Assembly (NCBI RefSeq): GCF_003688995.1
Contig: NZ_PENI01000033.1
Coordinates: forward strand, 1 to 64,000
DNA: 64,000 nucleotides
Origin: Streptomyces shenzhenensis
Lineage (GTDB): Bacteria > Actinomycetota > Actinomycetes > Streptomycetales > Streptomycetaceae
Direction of reading: 5' to 3'
Under the pieces are notes generated by a model. That model did no database searches and was not told the DNA's origin. It saw nothing but the letters and a program-made list of their open reading frames with translations. Below, one piece after another: positions 49,343-57,320 of the stretch. Both the position numbers and the translations under genes were made by a program. The first letter of the stretch is position 1; each line of letters begins with the position of its first letter.

Positions 49343-51781
49343 GTGGCCGCTCAGGCTCAGCAATCCGCCGTCGGCTCGGTTCACGATTCCGTTCGGGACC
49401 GAGAGATCAGCGTCGAACAGGAACATCTCGACCGGGTGTACCGGCGGCTTGAGGAGAAGATCCATGAGGCCGAGTTCCTCATGGACGACGCGGCCCGGCG
49501 CGGCCAGGTCGGCACGCCCGGCGCGCTCGCCGAGCGGGACGCGCAGGTCTTCCGGGCGGGCGTCCACCTCAACCGGCTGAACAACGAGTTCGAGGACTTC
49601 CTGTTCGGCCGGATCGACCTGCTCCCCGGCAAGGACGGGAAGAAGGGCCCGGACGGCGCCTACACCGCCGTCGAGCCCGCCGAGGGCGCGGTGCGCGCCG
49701 ACAACACCGCCGACATCGCCGAGACCCTGCACATCGGACGCATCGGCGTGCTCGACGAGGACTACGCGCCGCTGGTCATCGACTGGCGGGCCCCGGCGGC
49801 GGCCCCGTTCTACCGCTCCACCCCCGTCGACCCCGGACGGGTCGTGCGCCGCCGCGTCATCCGCTCCAAGGGGCGCCGGGTGCTGGGCGTCGAGGACGAC
49901 CTCATGCGCCCCGAACTGACCGCCTTCCTGGACGGCCGGCAGCTGCCGGTGATCGGCGACGGCGCCCTGATGGCCGCGCTCGGCCAGGCCCGCGGCCACA
50001 CCATGCGGGACATCGTCTCCTCCATCCAGGCCGAGCAGGACCTGGTCATCCGCGCCCCCGCCGGCACGGTGACCTACGTCGAGGGCGGGCCCGGCACGGG
50101 CAAGACGGCGGTCGCGCTGCACCGGGCCGCCTACCTCCTCTACCAGGACCGGCGCCGGTACGCGGGCGGCATCCTGATCGTCTCGCCGACCCCGCTGCTG
50201 GTGGCGTACACCGAGGGCGTGCTGCCCTCGCTCGGCGAGGAGGGCCAGGTCGCCATCCGGGCGATCGGCTCGCTCGTCGACGGCGTGCAGGCCACGCTGT
50301 ACGACGCCCCGTCGGTGGCGCGGGCGAAGGGGTCGTACCGGATGCTGAAGGTGCTGCGGAAGGCGGCGCGCGGGGCGCTGGAGCAGGGGCCGGGCGGCGG
50401 CGGCGCGGCACCGTCCGCCGGTCAGCTCGTCCTCGGTGAGGACGACGACACCGACGTCCCGCAGACCCCGACAGGCCCGCCCGACCGGCTCCGTGTCGTC
50501 GCCTTCGGGCGGCGGCTCGAACTGGGGGCCGCCGAGCTGGACCGCATCCGCCGTACCGCGCTCGGCGGAACCGCCCCCGTGAACCTGCTGCGCCCGCGCG
50601 CCCGCAGGCTGCTCCTGGACGCCCTGTACGAGCAGTCCGGCGCCGCCACCCGGCACAGCGACCCGGAACTGGCCGCCGAGCTGCGTTCCTCGTTCGACGA
50701 GGACGTGACGAGCGAGGACGCCTTCATCGCCTTCCTGGCGGCGTGGTGGCCCGAGCTGACCCCGAAGGCCGTCCTCGACGCGATGGCCGACGAGCGCCGG
50801 CTCGGCCGCTGGGCCCGCCGCGTTCTCAACCCGGGCGAGATCCGCAGGGTGGCCCGCTCGCTGAAGCGGGACGGGTACTCCGTGCACGACATCGCGATGC
50901 TCGACGAACTGCAGGCGATCCTCGGCACCCCGGCCCGCCCCCGCAAGAAGCGCGAACTGGACCCGCTGGACCAGCTCACCGGCCTGGAGGAGCTGATGCC
51001 GGTGCGCGAGGAGTCGCAGCGCGAGCGGGCCGAGCGCCTCGCGCAGGAGCGCACCGAGTACACGCACGTCATCGTCGACGAGGCGCAGGACCTCACGCCG
51101 ATGCAGTGGCGCATGGTCGGCCGGCGCGGGCGGCACGCGAGCTGGACGGTCGTCGGCGACCCGGCCCAGTCCTCCTGGTCCGACCCGGACGAGGCGGCCG
51201 AGGCCCGCGACGAGGCCCTGGGCACCCGGGTGCCCGGCCCCGGCCCGCACCAGCGCCCCGGCGGGAACGGCGCGGCGGGCCGCTCCGCGCGCGGCCGGCG
51301 CTTCCGGCTCACCGTGAACTACCGCAACCCGGCCGAGATCGCCGACCTGGCGGCGAAGGTGCTGGCCCTCGCGATGCCGGGCTCCGAGTCCCCGACCGCG
51401 GTGCGGTCCACCGGGGTCGAACCGCGCTTCACCGTCGTACGGGACTCCCTGGAGAAGACCGTGCGCGCGGAGGCCGAGCGGCTGCTCGGCCTGGTCGACG
51501 GCACGGTCGGCGTCGTCGTGGCCATGAACCGGCGCGCGGAGGCCGCGCGCTGGCTGGCCGGGCTCGGAGACCGGGTGGCGGCGCTCGGCAGCCTGGAGGC
51601 CAAGGGCCTGGAGTACGACGCGACGGTCGTCGTCTCCCCGGCCGAGATCGCCGACGAGAGCCCGGCCGGCCTGCGGGTGCTGTATGTCGCGCTGACCCGC
51701 GCCACCCAGCAGCTGACGGTCGTCTCGGGGGCCAGGGACGAGCCGGACGCGGCCGGGGTGCCGGACCTCCTGCGGGACTGA
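49343..51781 (+). CDS. helD: HelD-type RNA polymerase-associated helicase
   Basis: 812 residues from GTG 49343 (AAGGGGG upstream; TTGACG at about 49308). N-terminal coiled-coil arm (about 20-90, EQEHLDRVYRRLEEKIHEAEFLMDDAARRG), then UvrD-like ATPase domains. Walker A GGPGTGKT with Lys254, Walker B DEAQD at 579-583, motif QSSW, NYRNPAEI and YVALTRA are all intact. The 1A domain is split by a long insertion (about 290-560), as in HelD, which removes stalled RNA polymerase from nucleic acid, rather than in UvrD/PcrA. The DNA-repair helicase reading is the less likely alternative. Confidence 0.85.
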   Translation: MAAQAQQSAVGSVHDSVRDREISVEQEHLDRVYRRLEEKIHEAEFLMDDAARRGQVGTPGALAERDAQVFRAGVHLNRLNNEFEDFLFGRIDLLPGKDGKKGPDGAYTAVEPAEGAVRADNTADIAETLHIGRIGVLDEDYAPLVIDWRAPAAAPFYRSTPVDPGRVVRRRVIRSKGRRVLGVEDDLMRPELTAFLDGRQLPVIGDGALMAALGQARGHTMRDIVSSIQAEQDLVIRAPAGTVTYVEGGPGTGKTAVALHRAAYLLYQDRRRYAGGILIVSPTPLLVAYTEGVLPSLGEEGQVAIRAIGSLVDGVQATLYDAPSVARAKGSYRMLKVLRKAARGALEQGPGGGGAAPSAGQLVLGEDDDTDVPQTPTGPPDRLRVVAFGRRLELGAAELDRIRRTALGGTAPVNLLRPRARRLLLDALYEQSGAATRHSDPELAAELRSSFDEDVTSEDAFIAFLAAWWPELTPKAVLDAMADERRLGRWARRVLNPGEIRRVARSLKRDGYSVHDIAMLDELQAILGTPARPRKKRELDPLDQLTGLEELMPVREESQRERAERLAQERTEYTHVIVDEAQDLTPMQWRMVGRRGRHASWTVVGDPAQSSWSDPDEAAEARDEALGTRVPGPGPHQRPGGNGAAGRSARGRRFRLTVNYRNPAEIADLAAKVLALAMPGSESPTAVRSTGVEPRFTVVRDSLEKTVRAEAERLLGLVDGTVGVVVAMNRRAEAARWLAGLGDRVAALGSLEAKGLEYDATVVVSPAEIADESPAGLRVLYVALTRATQQLTVVSGARDEPDAAGVPDLLRD

Positions 51782-51827
51782 ACGCGTGGTGAACTCTGCG
51801 GACGGGAATGGCCTTGCGGGATCCGTT

Positions 51828-51836
51828 TGTTAGATT
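51828..51836 (+). promoter_or_regulatory. Extended -10 promoter of the putative small RNA
   Basis: TG-T-TAGATT is an extended -10 with no good -35. Transcription would begin at about 51842-51843, exactly at the first base of the closing helix. Confidence 0.5.
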
Positions 51837-51841
51837 GGACG

Positions 51842-51978
51842 TGACACCGGCTCGATCCAAGCCCCCGGGCCCAACCTTTGTCGCCACGAGCGACCACTTG
51901 CCGCGAGGCGAGCATGGCGGGTCGGTGTCATGAACGGTGGAGAGGCCCACGTCACCTCGGGACGTGGGCCTCTTTCCT
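51842..51978 (+). ncRNA. Putative structured small RNA ending in an intrinsic terminator
   Basis: The 5' eight bases TGACACCG (51842-51849) pair perfectly with CGGTGTCA (51923-51930), closing an 89-nt domain. Inside are a GTCGC/GCGAC hairpin with loop CACGA, and TTGCC-GCGA-GGCGA with a GNRA tetraloop. Twelve nt later comes a perfect 12-bp terminator stem followed by TTTCC. Promoter, closed fold and terminator are arranged as in an independent sRNA. It could also be a 5' element controlling read-through into malic enzyme. I recognise no known riboswitch class. Confidence 0.55.
51942..51975 (+). terminator. Intrinsic terminator
   Basis: Perfect 12-bp stem GAGGCCCACGTC (51942-51953) with GACGTGGGCCTC (51961-51972), 7-nt loop, then TTTCCTTG. 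It would end both helD read-through and the putative small RNA. Confidence 0.85.
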
Positions 51979-52138
51979 TGCCTGCTCGCATCTCGTATGG
52001 TGGAAATCGTTTTCCGAAATCGCCGCATGCCTGTGAACAAAACGTCCGCAATCCGGGGCGGCTACCACGTACTCGGGGGTAGGTGCGACGATCGGACGGC
52101 ACAACTTCGCGACACGGTGAAAGCAGAGGAAGTCGGCC

Positions 52139-53554
52139 ATGGCAACGGCGCCCAGCGTCTCCTACTCGATGACCATCCGGCTGGAGGTGCCCGCGAGCGG
52201 AACCGCCGTCTCGCAGCTCACCACCGCGGTGGAGTCCTCCGGAGGCTCGGTGACCGGCCTCGACGTCACCGCGTCCGGCCACGAGAAGCTCCGTATCGAC
52301 GTCACCATCGCGGCGACCTCGACCGGGCACGCCGACGAGATCGTGGAGAAGCTGCGCGGCATCGAGGGCGTCACGCTCGGCAAGGTCTCGGACCGTACGT
52401 TCCTCATGCACCTCGGCGGCAAGATCGAGATGCAGTCCAAGCACCCCATCCGCAACCGTGACGACCTGTCCATGGTCTACACGCCCGGGGTGGCCCGCGT
52501 CTGCATGGCGATCGCCGAGAACCCGGAGGACGCCCGCAGACTCACCATCAAACGCAACTCGGTTGCGGTTGTTACCGACGGTTCCGCGGTGCTGGGCCTC
52601 GGCAACATCGGCCCGAAGGCCGCGCTGCCCGTCATGGAGGGCAAGGCGGCCCTGTTCAAGCGGTTCGCCGGCATCGACGCCTGGCCGCTGTGCCTCGACA
52701 CCCAGGACACCGACCAGATCGTGGAGATCGTCAAGGCGATCGCCCCCGGATTCGCCGGCATCAATCTGGAGGACATCTCCGCGCCCCGCTGCTTCGAGAT
52801 CGAGGCCCGGCTGCGCGAGGCCCTCGACATCCCCGTCTTCCACGACGACCAGCACGGCACCGCGATCGTCGTCCTGGCGGCGCTGACCAACGCCATGCGC
52901 GTGGTGGGCAAGGCGATCGAGAACGTCCGCGTCGTCATGTCCGGGGCCGGCGCGGCGGGCACGGCCATCCTCAAGCTGCTGCTCGCGGCGGGCGTCAAGA
53001 ACGCCGTCGTCGCCGACATCCACGGTGTCGTGCACGCCGGCCGTGAGGATCTGGTGGCCGCGCCCGCCGACTCGCCGCTGCGCTGGATCGCCGACAACAC
53101 CAACCCCGAGGGCCTCACCGGCACCTTGAAGCAGGCCGTGCGCGGCGCGGACGTCTTCATCGGCGTCTCCGCCCCGAACGTGCTGGACGGCGATGACGTG
53201 GCCGCCATGGCGGGCGGCGCGATCGTGTTTGCACTCGCGAACCCGGACCCCGAGGTCGACCCGGCGATCGCCCGTCTGACCGCCGCGGTCGTGGCCACCG
53301 GCCGCTCCGACTTCCCGAACCAGATCAACAACGTGCTGGTCTTCCCGGGTGTCTTCCGCGGCCTGCTGGACGCGCAGTCCCGCACGGTCAACACGGAGAT
53401 GATGCTGGCCGCGGCGCAGGCCCTGGCCGACGTCGTCACCGAGGACGAGCTGAACCCGAACTACATCGTGCCGAGCGTCTTCAACGACAAGGTCGCGGGC
53501 GCGGTGGCCGGCGCGGTGCGGGATGCCGCCAGAGCGGCGGCGGACGCGGTGTAG
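52139..53554 (+). CDS. NAD(P)-dependent malic enzyme with N-terminal ACT domain
   Basis: 471 residues, ATG 52139. Residues about 9-85 form an ACT domain (SYSMTIRLEVPASGTAVSQL), a likely allosteric amino-acid-binding module. The malic enzyme core follows: VYTPGVARVCMAIAENP with the catalytic Tyr, NSVAVVTDGSAVLGLGNIGPKAALPVMEGK with the catalytic Lys, the metal ligands in NLEDISAP and FHDDQHGTA, and the nucleotide-binding fold SGAGAAGTAILKLL. Reaction: malate to pyruvate and CO2, feeding acetyl-CoA or NADPH supply. The ACT-malic arrangement is usual in actinobacteria. A palindrome next to the promoter suggests repression. Confidence 0.94.
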   Translation: MATAPSVSYSMTIRLEVPASGTAVSQLTTAVESSGGSVTGLDVTASGHEKLRIDVTIAATSTGHADEIVEKLRGIEGVTLGKVSDRTFLMHLGGKIEMQSKHPIRNRDDLSMVYTPGVARVCMAIAENPEDARRLTIKRNSVAVVTDGSAVLGLGNIGPKAALPVMEGKAALFKRFAGIDAWPLCLDTQDTDQIVEIVKAIAPGFAGINLEDISAPRCFEIEARLREALDIPVFHDDQHGTAIVVLAALTNAMRVVGKAIENVRVVMSGAGAAGTAILKLLLAAGVKNAVVADIHGVVHAGREDLVAAPADSPLRWIADNTNPEGLTGTLKQAVRGADVFIGVSAPNVLDGDDVAAMAGGAIVFALANPDPEVDPAIARLTAAVVATGRSDFPNQINNVLVFPGVFRGLLDAQSRTVNTEMMLAAAQALADVVTEDELNPNYIVPSVFNDKVAGAVAGAVRDAARAAADAV

Positions 53555-53845
53555 AGCCTCGTACCGTAGTGTGCACAGGTGTGACAATTGGACACGGCGG
53601 CCCCATACCGGCGCGTCGCGGAACCTCTCGGCGCCGGGCGCGCTTTAGGGTGACGGCCGAGCAGGTGCTTTTCGGGTGATTCCCTAGGGTGTTCTCACGA
53701 CTCCTACGGGTGCCGGATTGGCTTTCCCGCCGCAGGTGGGGGCAGGATGCGTCCCTGGGCGCGAGCGCATCGGCTTCGCTGTGCCTGATCTGCGGCTCTG
53801 CCGCATGGCACGCCCCAATAGCAAGAAGAACACGGGAGTAACAAC

Positions 53846-54127
53846 ATGAATCGCAGTGAGCTGGTGGCCGCGCTGGCCGACCGCGCCGAAGTGACCCGCA
53901 AGGACGCCGACGCCGTTCTGGCCGCGTTCGCCGAGGTCGTCGGTGACATCGTCTCCAAGGGCGACGAGAAGGTCACCATCCCCGGCTTCCTGACCTTCGA
54001 GCGCACTCACCGTGCCGCTCGCACCGCCCGCAATCCGCAGACCGGCGAGCCCATCAACATCCCCGCCGGCTACAGCGTGAAGGTCTCCGCGGGCAGCAAG
54101 CTCAAGGAATCGGCCAAGGGCAAGTAA
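53846..54127 (+). CDS. hupA: HU-family nucleoid protein
   Basis: 93 residues, the normal HU length without the lysine-rich tail of the second streptomycete HU (HupS). The family signature is intact: MNRSELVAALADRAEVTRKDADAVLAAF at the start, GFLTFERTHRAARTARNPQTGEPINIPA in the DNA-binding arms (about residues 46-75), and VKVSAGSKLKESAKGK at the end. It bends and compacts DNA. In a monocistronic position with an upstream region of 291 bp that has possible -10 elements (TAGGGT at about 53646 and 53686). Confidence 0.95.
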   Translation: MNRSELVAALADRAEVTRKDADAVLAAFAEVVGDIVSKGDEKVTIPGFLTFERTHRAARTARNPQTGEPINIPAGYSVKVSAGSKLKESAKGK

Positions 54128-54563
54128 GCGCTCCGCTTCGGGCGGCGGTCCAGCGGGGCGTCGTTCGACGAGTGCCGTGGGTGACTGCGGGCCGGTTGTG
54201 GCCGGTCGCGCAGTTCCCCGCGTATCTGCATCCGCAGCGGGCGCGGACAACGATTGATGGGGTGGCCCTCTTTGCCGGGGGCCGCCTCATTGTTGTGCGG
54301 GTGGTTGTGGGGGCTGTGCGGGTTCGTTGTGGCTGGTCGCGCAGTTCCCCGCGCCCCTTTGGGGCGCGTCCGTGGCGGGCGTGGGCAATGAGCGGTGGGG
54401 CGGTTCTCTTCGCCGGGGGCGCCTCATCGTTGTGCGGGTGGTTGTCGGAGATCTGCGGGTTGGCTGTGGCTGGGCGCGCAGTTCCCCGCGCCCCTTTGGG
54501 GCGCGTTTGTGTGGGTGTGGGTGGGTATTGGTGGGGCGGCCCTCTGGTGGGGCCGCCTTGTTG
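54128..54563. repeat. hupA-murA spacer with about 2.5-3 tandem copies of a 131-137 bp repeat
   Basis: 436 bp without a gene, made of a tandem repeat. The core (T/G)CGCGCAGTTCCCCGCG appears at about 54205-54222, 54336-54353 and 54473-54490. Copies 2 and 3 are followed by the palindrome GCGCCCCTTTGGGGCGC. Between cores lies a conserved stretch: GGGGTGGCCCTCTTTGCCGG / GTGGGGCGGTTCTCTTCGCC, then CCTCATTGTTGTGCGGGTGG. This core is a common streptomycete intergenic repeat as I remember it. Confidence 0.8.
54535..54557 (-). terminator. Stem-loop at the 3' end of murA
   Basis: 8-bp stem GGCGGCCC (54535-54542) with GGGCCGCC (54550-54557), 7-nt loop, beginning 7 nt past the murA stop on the minus strand. 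No T-run. Confidence 0.5.
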
Positions 54564-55904
54564 TCAGCCGAGGGCCTTGGCCGGTAGTTCGACCTTGGCT
54601 CCGAGTTCCACGAGTTTTTCCATGAAGTTCTCGTAGCCGCGGTTGATCAGGTCGATGCCGTGCACCCGGGACGTGCCCTGGGCGGCCAGCGCGGCGATCA
54701 GATACGAGAAACCGCCCCGCAGGTCCGGGATGACGAGATCGGCGCCCTGGAGGCGGGTGGGACCCGAGACGACAGCGGAGTGCAGGAAGTTGCGCTGCCC
54801 GAAACGGCAGTCGGAGCCGCCGAGGCACTCGCGGTAGAGCTGGATGTGGGCGCCCATCTGGTTGAGCGCGGAGGTGAAGCCCAGCCGGGACTCGTAGACC
54901 GTCTCGTGGATGATGGACAGGCCGGTCGCCTGGGTGAGGGCCACGACGAGCGGCTGCTGCCAGTCGGTCTGGAAGCCCGGATGCACGTCCGTCTCCAGCG
55001 CGATGGACTTCAACTGGCCGCCGGGATGCCAGAAGCGGATGCCCTCGTCGTCGATCTCGAAGGCGCCGCCCACCTTCCGATAGGTGTTCAGAAACGTCAT
55101 CATCGAGCGCTGCTGGGCGCCGTGGACGTAGATGTTGCCCTCGGTCGCGAGCGCCGCCGACGCCCAGGACGCGGCCTCGAGCCGGTCCGGCAGCGCCCGG
55201 TGGGCGTAGCCGCCGAGCCTGTCCACACCGGTGATGCGGATGGTGCGGTCGGTGTCCATCGCGATGATCGCGCCCATTTTCTGCAGGACGCAGATCAGGT
55301 CCTCGATCTCCGGCTCGACGGCCGCGTTGGACAACTCCGTGACGCCTTCGGCGAGTACGGCCGTCAGCAGCACCTGTTCGGTCGCGCCGACGGACGGGTA
55401 CGGCAGCCGGATCTTCGTGCCGCGCAGCCCCTTGGGCGCCTCCAGGTACTGGCCGTCCGCCCGCTTCTCGATGACCGCGCCGAACTGCCGCAGCACATCG
55501 AAGTGGAAGTCGATGGGCCGGCCGCCGATGTCGCAGCCGCCCAGGCCCGGGATGAACGCGTGGCCCAGCCGGTGCAGCAGCGGGCCGCAGAACAGGATCG
55601 GAATGCGCGAGGAGCCCGCGTGGGCATCGATGTCGGCGACGTTCGCGCTCTCCACGTGCGTCGGATCCAGCACCAGTTCGCCGGGTTCGTCGCCCGGACG
55701 CACCGTCACCCCGTGCAGCTGGAGCAGCCCGCGGACGACCCGGACGTCTCGGATGTCCGGAACGTTGCGCAGTCGGCTCGGCGCACTGCCCAGCAGGGCG
55801 GCGACCATGGCCTTGGGCACGAGGTTCTTCGCACCGCGGACACGGATCTCGCCCTCCAGCGGGGTTCCGCCGTGGACAAGGAGGACATCGTCGTTGACGG
55901 TCAT
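54564..55904 (-). CDS. murA: UDP-N-acetylglucosamine 1-carboxyvinyltransferase MurA
   Basis: 446 residues, cytoplasmic. It transfers enolpyruvate from PEP to UDP-GlcNAc, the first committed step of peptidoglycan synthesis. Visible: RVRGAKNLVPKAMVAALL with Lys26-Asn27, and the active-site loop GLGGCDIGGRPIDFH with Cys124 in the place attacked by fosfomycin (not replaced by Asp as in mycobacteria). The C-terminal half has the inside-out barrel repeats (HGAQQRSMMTFLNTYRKVGG). It is longer than E. coli MurA (419) mainly at the ends and loops. Confidence 0.95.
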   Translation of the reverse strand: MTVNDDVLLVHGGTPLEGEIRVRGAKNLVPKAMVAALLGSAPSRLRNVPDIRDVRVVRGLLQLHGVTVRPGDEPGELVLDPTHVESANVADIDAHAGSSRIPILFCGPLLHRLGHAFIPGLGGCDIGGRPIDFHFDVLRQFGAVIEKRADGQYLEAPKGLRGTKIRLPYPSVGATEQVLLTAVLAEGVTELSNAAVEPEIEDLICVLQKMGAIIAMDTDRTIRITGVDRLGGYAHRALPDRLEAASWASAALATEGNIYVHGAQQRSMMTFLNTYRKVGGAFEIDDEGIRFWHPGGQLKSIALETDVHPGFQTDWQQPLVVALTQATGLSIIHETVYESRLGFTSALNQMGAHIQLYRECLGGSDCRFGQRNFLHSAVVSGPTRLQGADLVIPDLRGGFSYLIAALAAQGTSRVHGIDLINRGYENFMEKLVELGAKVELPAKALG

Positions 55905-56215
55905 GTAACTCGCGTTCCGTGGAGGGGGCAGGGCCAGAGAGAGACAGAGTAATCGCCGTGAGCCCCCCTCCCGTAAGCCCGTGGGGCACCCAACCGCGTC
56001 ATAGCTGTGTCACAACACGAACCGTTTCCTGACGGGCACATGGGGTCACCGAACGCGGGGGCCGGCGGCAGGGTGCCACCGGACGCCGTGGGTCCCACGC
56101 CGTCTCCCGGGAAAGCCGTCTCACCAGGCCCGGCCTCCGTCCCGGCGCCGAATCCCGGCCGCATTCACCCACGTACCCCCCGTTGGCTCCCCACTCGGCG
56201 AGAAGATGCGGGATC
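55905..56215. other. Divergent intergenic region between murA and the YqgE-like gene
   Basis: 311 bp. Both promoters must lie here, but I see no strong -35/-10 pair and no gene. The stretch 56040-56160 is Pro/Gly-codon-like in several frames by composition only. Confidence 0.4.
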
Positions 56216-56797
56216 ATGTCTGGCATGACCGAGGTGTCCTCGCTCACAGGGCGATTGCTCGTGGCAACACCCGCCCTGGCGGACCCGAACTTCGACCGCG
56301 CGGTGGTGCTCCTTCTCGACCACGACGAGGAGGGCTCCCTCGGTGTCGTCCTCAACCGCCCGACCCCGGTGGACGTGGGCGACATCCTGGAGGGCTGGGC
56401 CGCCCTCGCCGGCGAGCCCGGGGTCGTCTTCCAGGGCGGGCCGGTCTCGCTGGACTCGGCGCTCGGTGTCGCGGTCATCCCCGGCGGCACGTCCGGCGAC
56501 CGCGCCCCGCTCGGCTGGCGCCGGGTGCACGGCTCGATCGGCCTCGTCGACCTGGAGGCCCCGCCCGAACTGCTCGCCTCGGCCCTCGGCTCACTGCGGA
56601 TCTTCGCCGGATACGCCGGCTGGGGCCCCGGGCAGCTGGAGGACGAGCTGGTGGAGGGCGCCTGGTACGTCGTGGAGTCCGAGCCCGGCGATGTCTCCTC
56701 GCCCGCCCCGGAGCGGCTGTGGCGCGAGGTGCTGCGCCGGCAGCGCAACGAGCTCGCGATGGTGGCCACGTATCCGGACGACCCGTCCCTCAACTGA
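56216..56797 (+). CDS. YqgE/AlgH family (DUF179) protein
   Basis: 193 residues from ATG 56216 (MSGMTEVSSLTGRLLVATPAL); ATG 56225 is also possible. The family pattern is complete: GRLLVATPALADPNFDRAVVLLLDHDEEGSLGVVLNRP (positions about 10-47, quoted in part), VFQGGPVSLDS, LRIFAGYAGWGPGQLEDEL. The biochemical role of this widely conserved family is not settled. It precedes the DUF3039 gene by 29 nt. Confidence 0.9.
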   Translation: MSGMTEVSSLTGRLLVATPALADPNFDRAVVLLLDHDEEGSLGVVLNRPTPVDVGDILEGWAALAGEPGVVFQGGPVSLDSALGVAVIPGGTSGDRAPLGWRRVHGSIGLVDLEAPPELLASALGSLRIFAGYAGWGPGQLEDELVEGAWYVVESEPGDVSSPAPERLWREVLRRQRNELAMVATYPDDPSLN

Positions 56798-56826
56798 TCC
56801 GTGCGCGCTTCAGTACCCTGGCTGGT

Positions 56827-57102
56827 ATGAGCACTCTTGAGCCCGAGCGCGGGACTGGTACGGGGACCCTCGTAGAGCCGACGCCACAGGTGTCCCACGG
56901 CGACGGTGACCACGAGCGCTTCGCCCATTACGTCCAGAAGGACAAGATCATGGCGAGCGCCCTGGACGGTACCCCCGTCGTGGCGCTGTGCGGCAAGGTG
57001 TGGGTGCCGGGCCGCGATCCGAAGAAGTACCCCGTGTGCCCCATGTGCAAGGAGATCTACGACTCCATGGGCAGCGGCGGTGACGAGGGCGACGGCAAGT
57101 AA
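56827..57102 (+). CDS. DUF3039 small zinc-binding-type protein
   Basis: 91 residues. The core FAHYVQKDKIMASALDGTPVVALCGKVWVPGRDPKKYPVCPMCKEIYD (about 34-80) is typical of actinobacterial DUF3039 proteins; the Cys pattern C..CPMC suggests zinc binding. The ATG lies 9 nt after TACCCT (56813-56818), a -10-like element, and has no ribosome site, so the mRNA is probably leaderless. Function unknown. Confidence 0.85.
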   Translation: MSTLEPERGTGTGTLVEPTPQVSHGDGDHERFAHYVQKDKIMASALDGTPVVALCGKVWVPGRDPKKYPVCPMCKEIYDSMGSGGDEGDGK

Positions 57103-57128
57103 CCGGCGTTCGGCCGGCTGATACCCCG

Positions 57129-57165
57129 AGACCTCCGGGTGCGCTTTGGCGTGCTCCGGGGGTCT
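57129..57165 (+). terminator. Terminator after the DUF3039 gene
   Basis: 10-bp stem (57129-57138 with 57156-57165, one G-U wobble), with further pairing GCGC/GGCG inside, followed by TTGTC. Confidence 0.7.
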
Positions 57166-57210
57166 TTGTCATGCCGGGGCTGTGAGGGAAGTGCGTCGGC
57201 CGGGTCACAG

Positions 57211-57226
57211 AGTGGTTCAGACCTCT
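57211..57226. promoter_or_regulatory. DasR-responsive element (dre)-like site
   Basis: AGTGGTTCAGACCTCT matches the 16-bp palindromic dre consensus AGTGGTCTAGACCACT at 13 positions. DasR is the GntR-type repressor of chitin/GlcNAc genes, released by phosphorylated glucosamine. The site lies 95 bp upstream of the importer operon that ends with a hexosaminidase gene, which fits. Confidence 0.65.
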
Positions 57227-57320
57227 TGTCGGCATGTTCATGTAGTTCATAGCCTCCCTGTGTTGTGCAGAGCGAAACCGTCATTGCGTATGTTGCAACG
57301 CTCTTCCGGAGGGTCACTCC

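Larger units (their letters stand above)
51782..52138. other. Intergenic region between helD and malic enzyme
   Basis: 357 bp. The left part carries the putative structured RNA and its terminator. The right part carries a possible promoter for malic enzyme (TATGGT at 51996-52001) followed at once by the palindrome GGAAATCGTTTTCC (52002-52015), a plausible repressor site. The ribosome site of malic enzyme is near 52127-52131. Confidence 0.55.

Noticed and set aside
55490..55540. MurA Cys-to-Asp change giving fosfomycin resistance
   Set aside because: The loop reads GLGGCDIGGRP: the Cys is kept and the Asp is the next residue.
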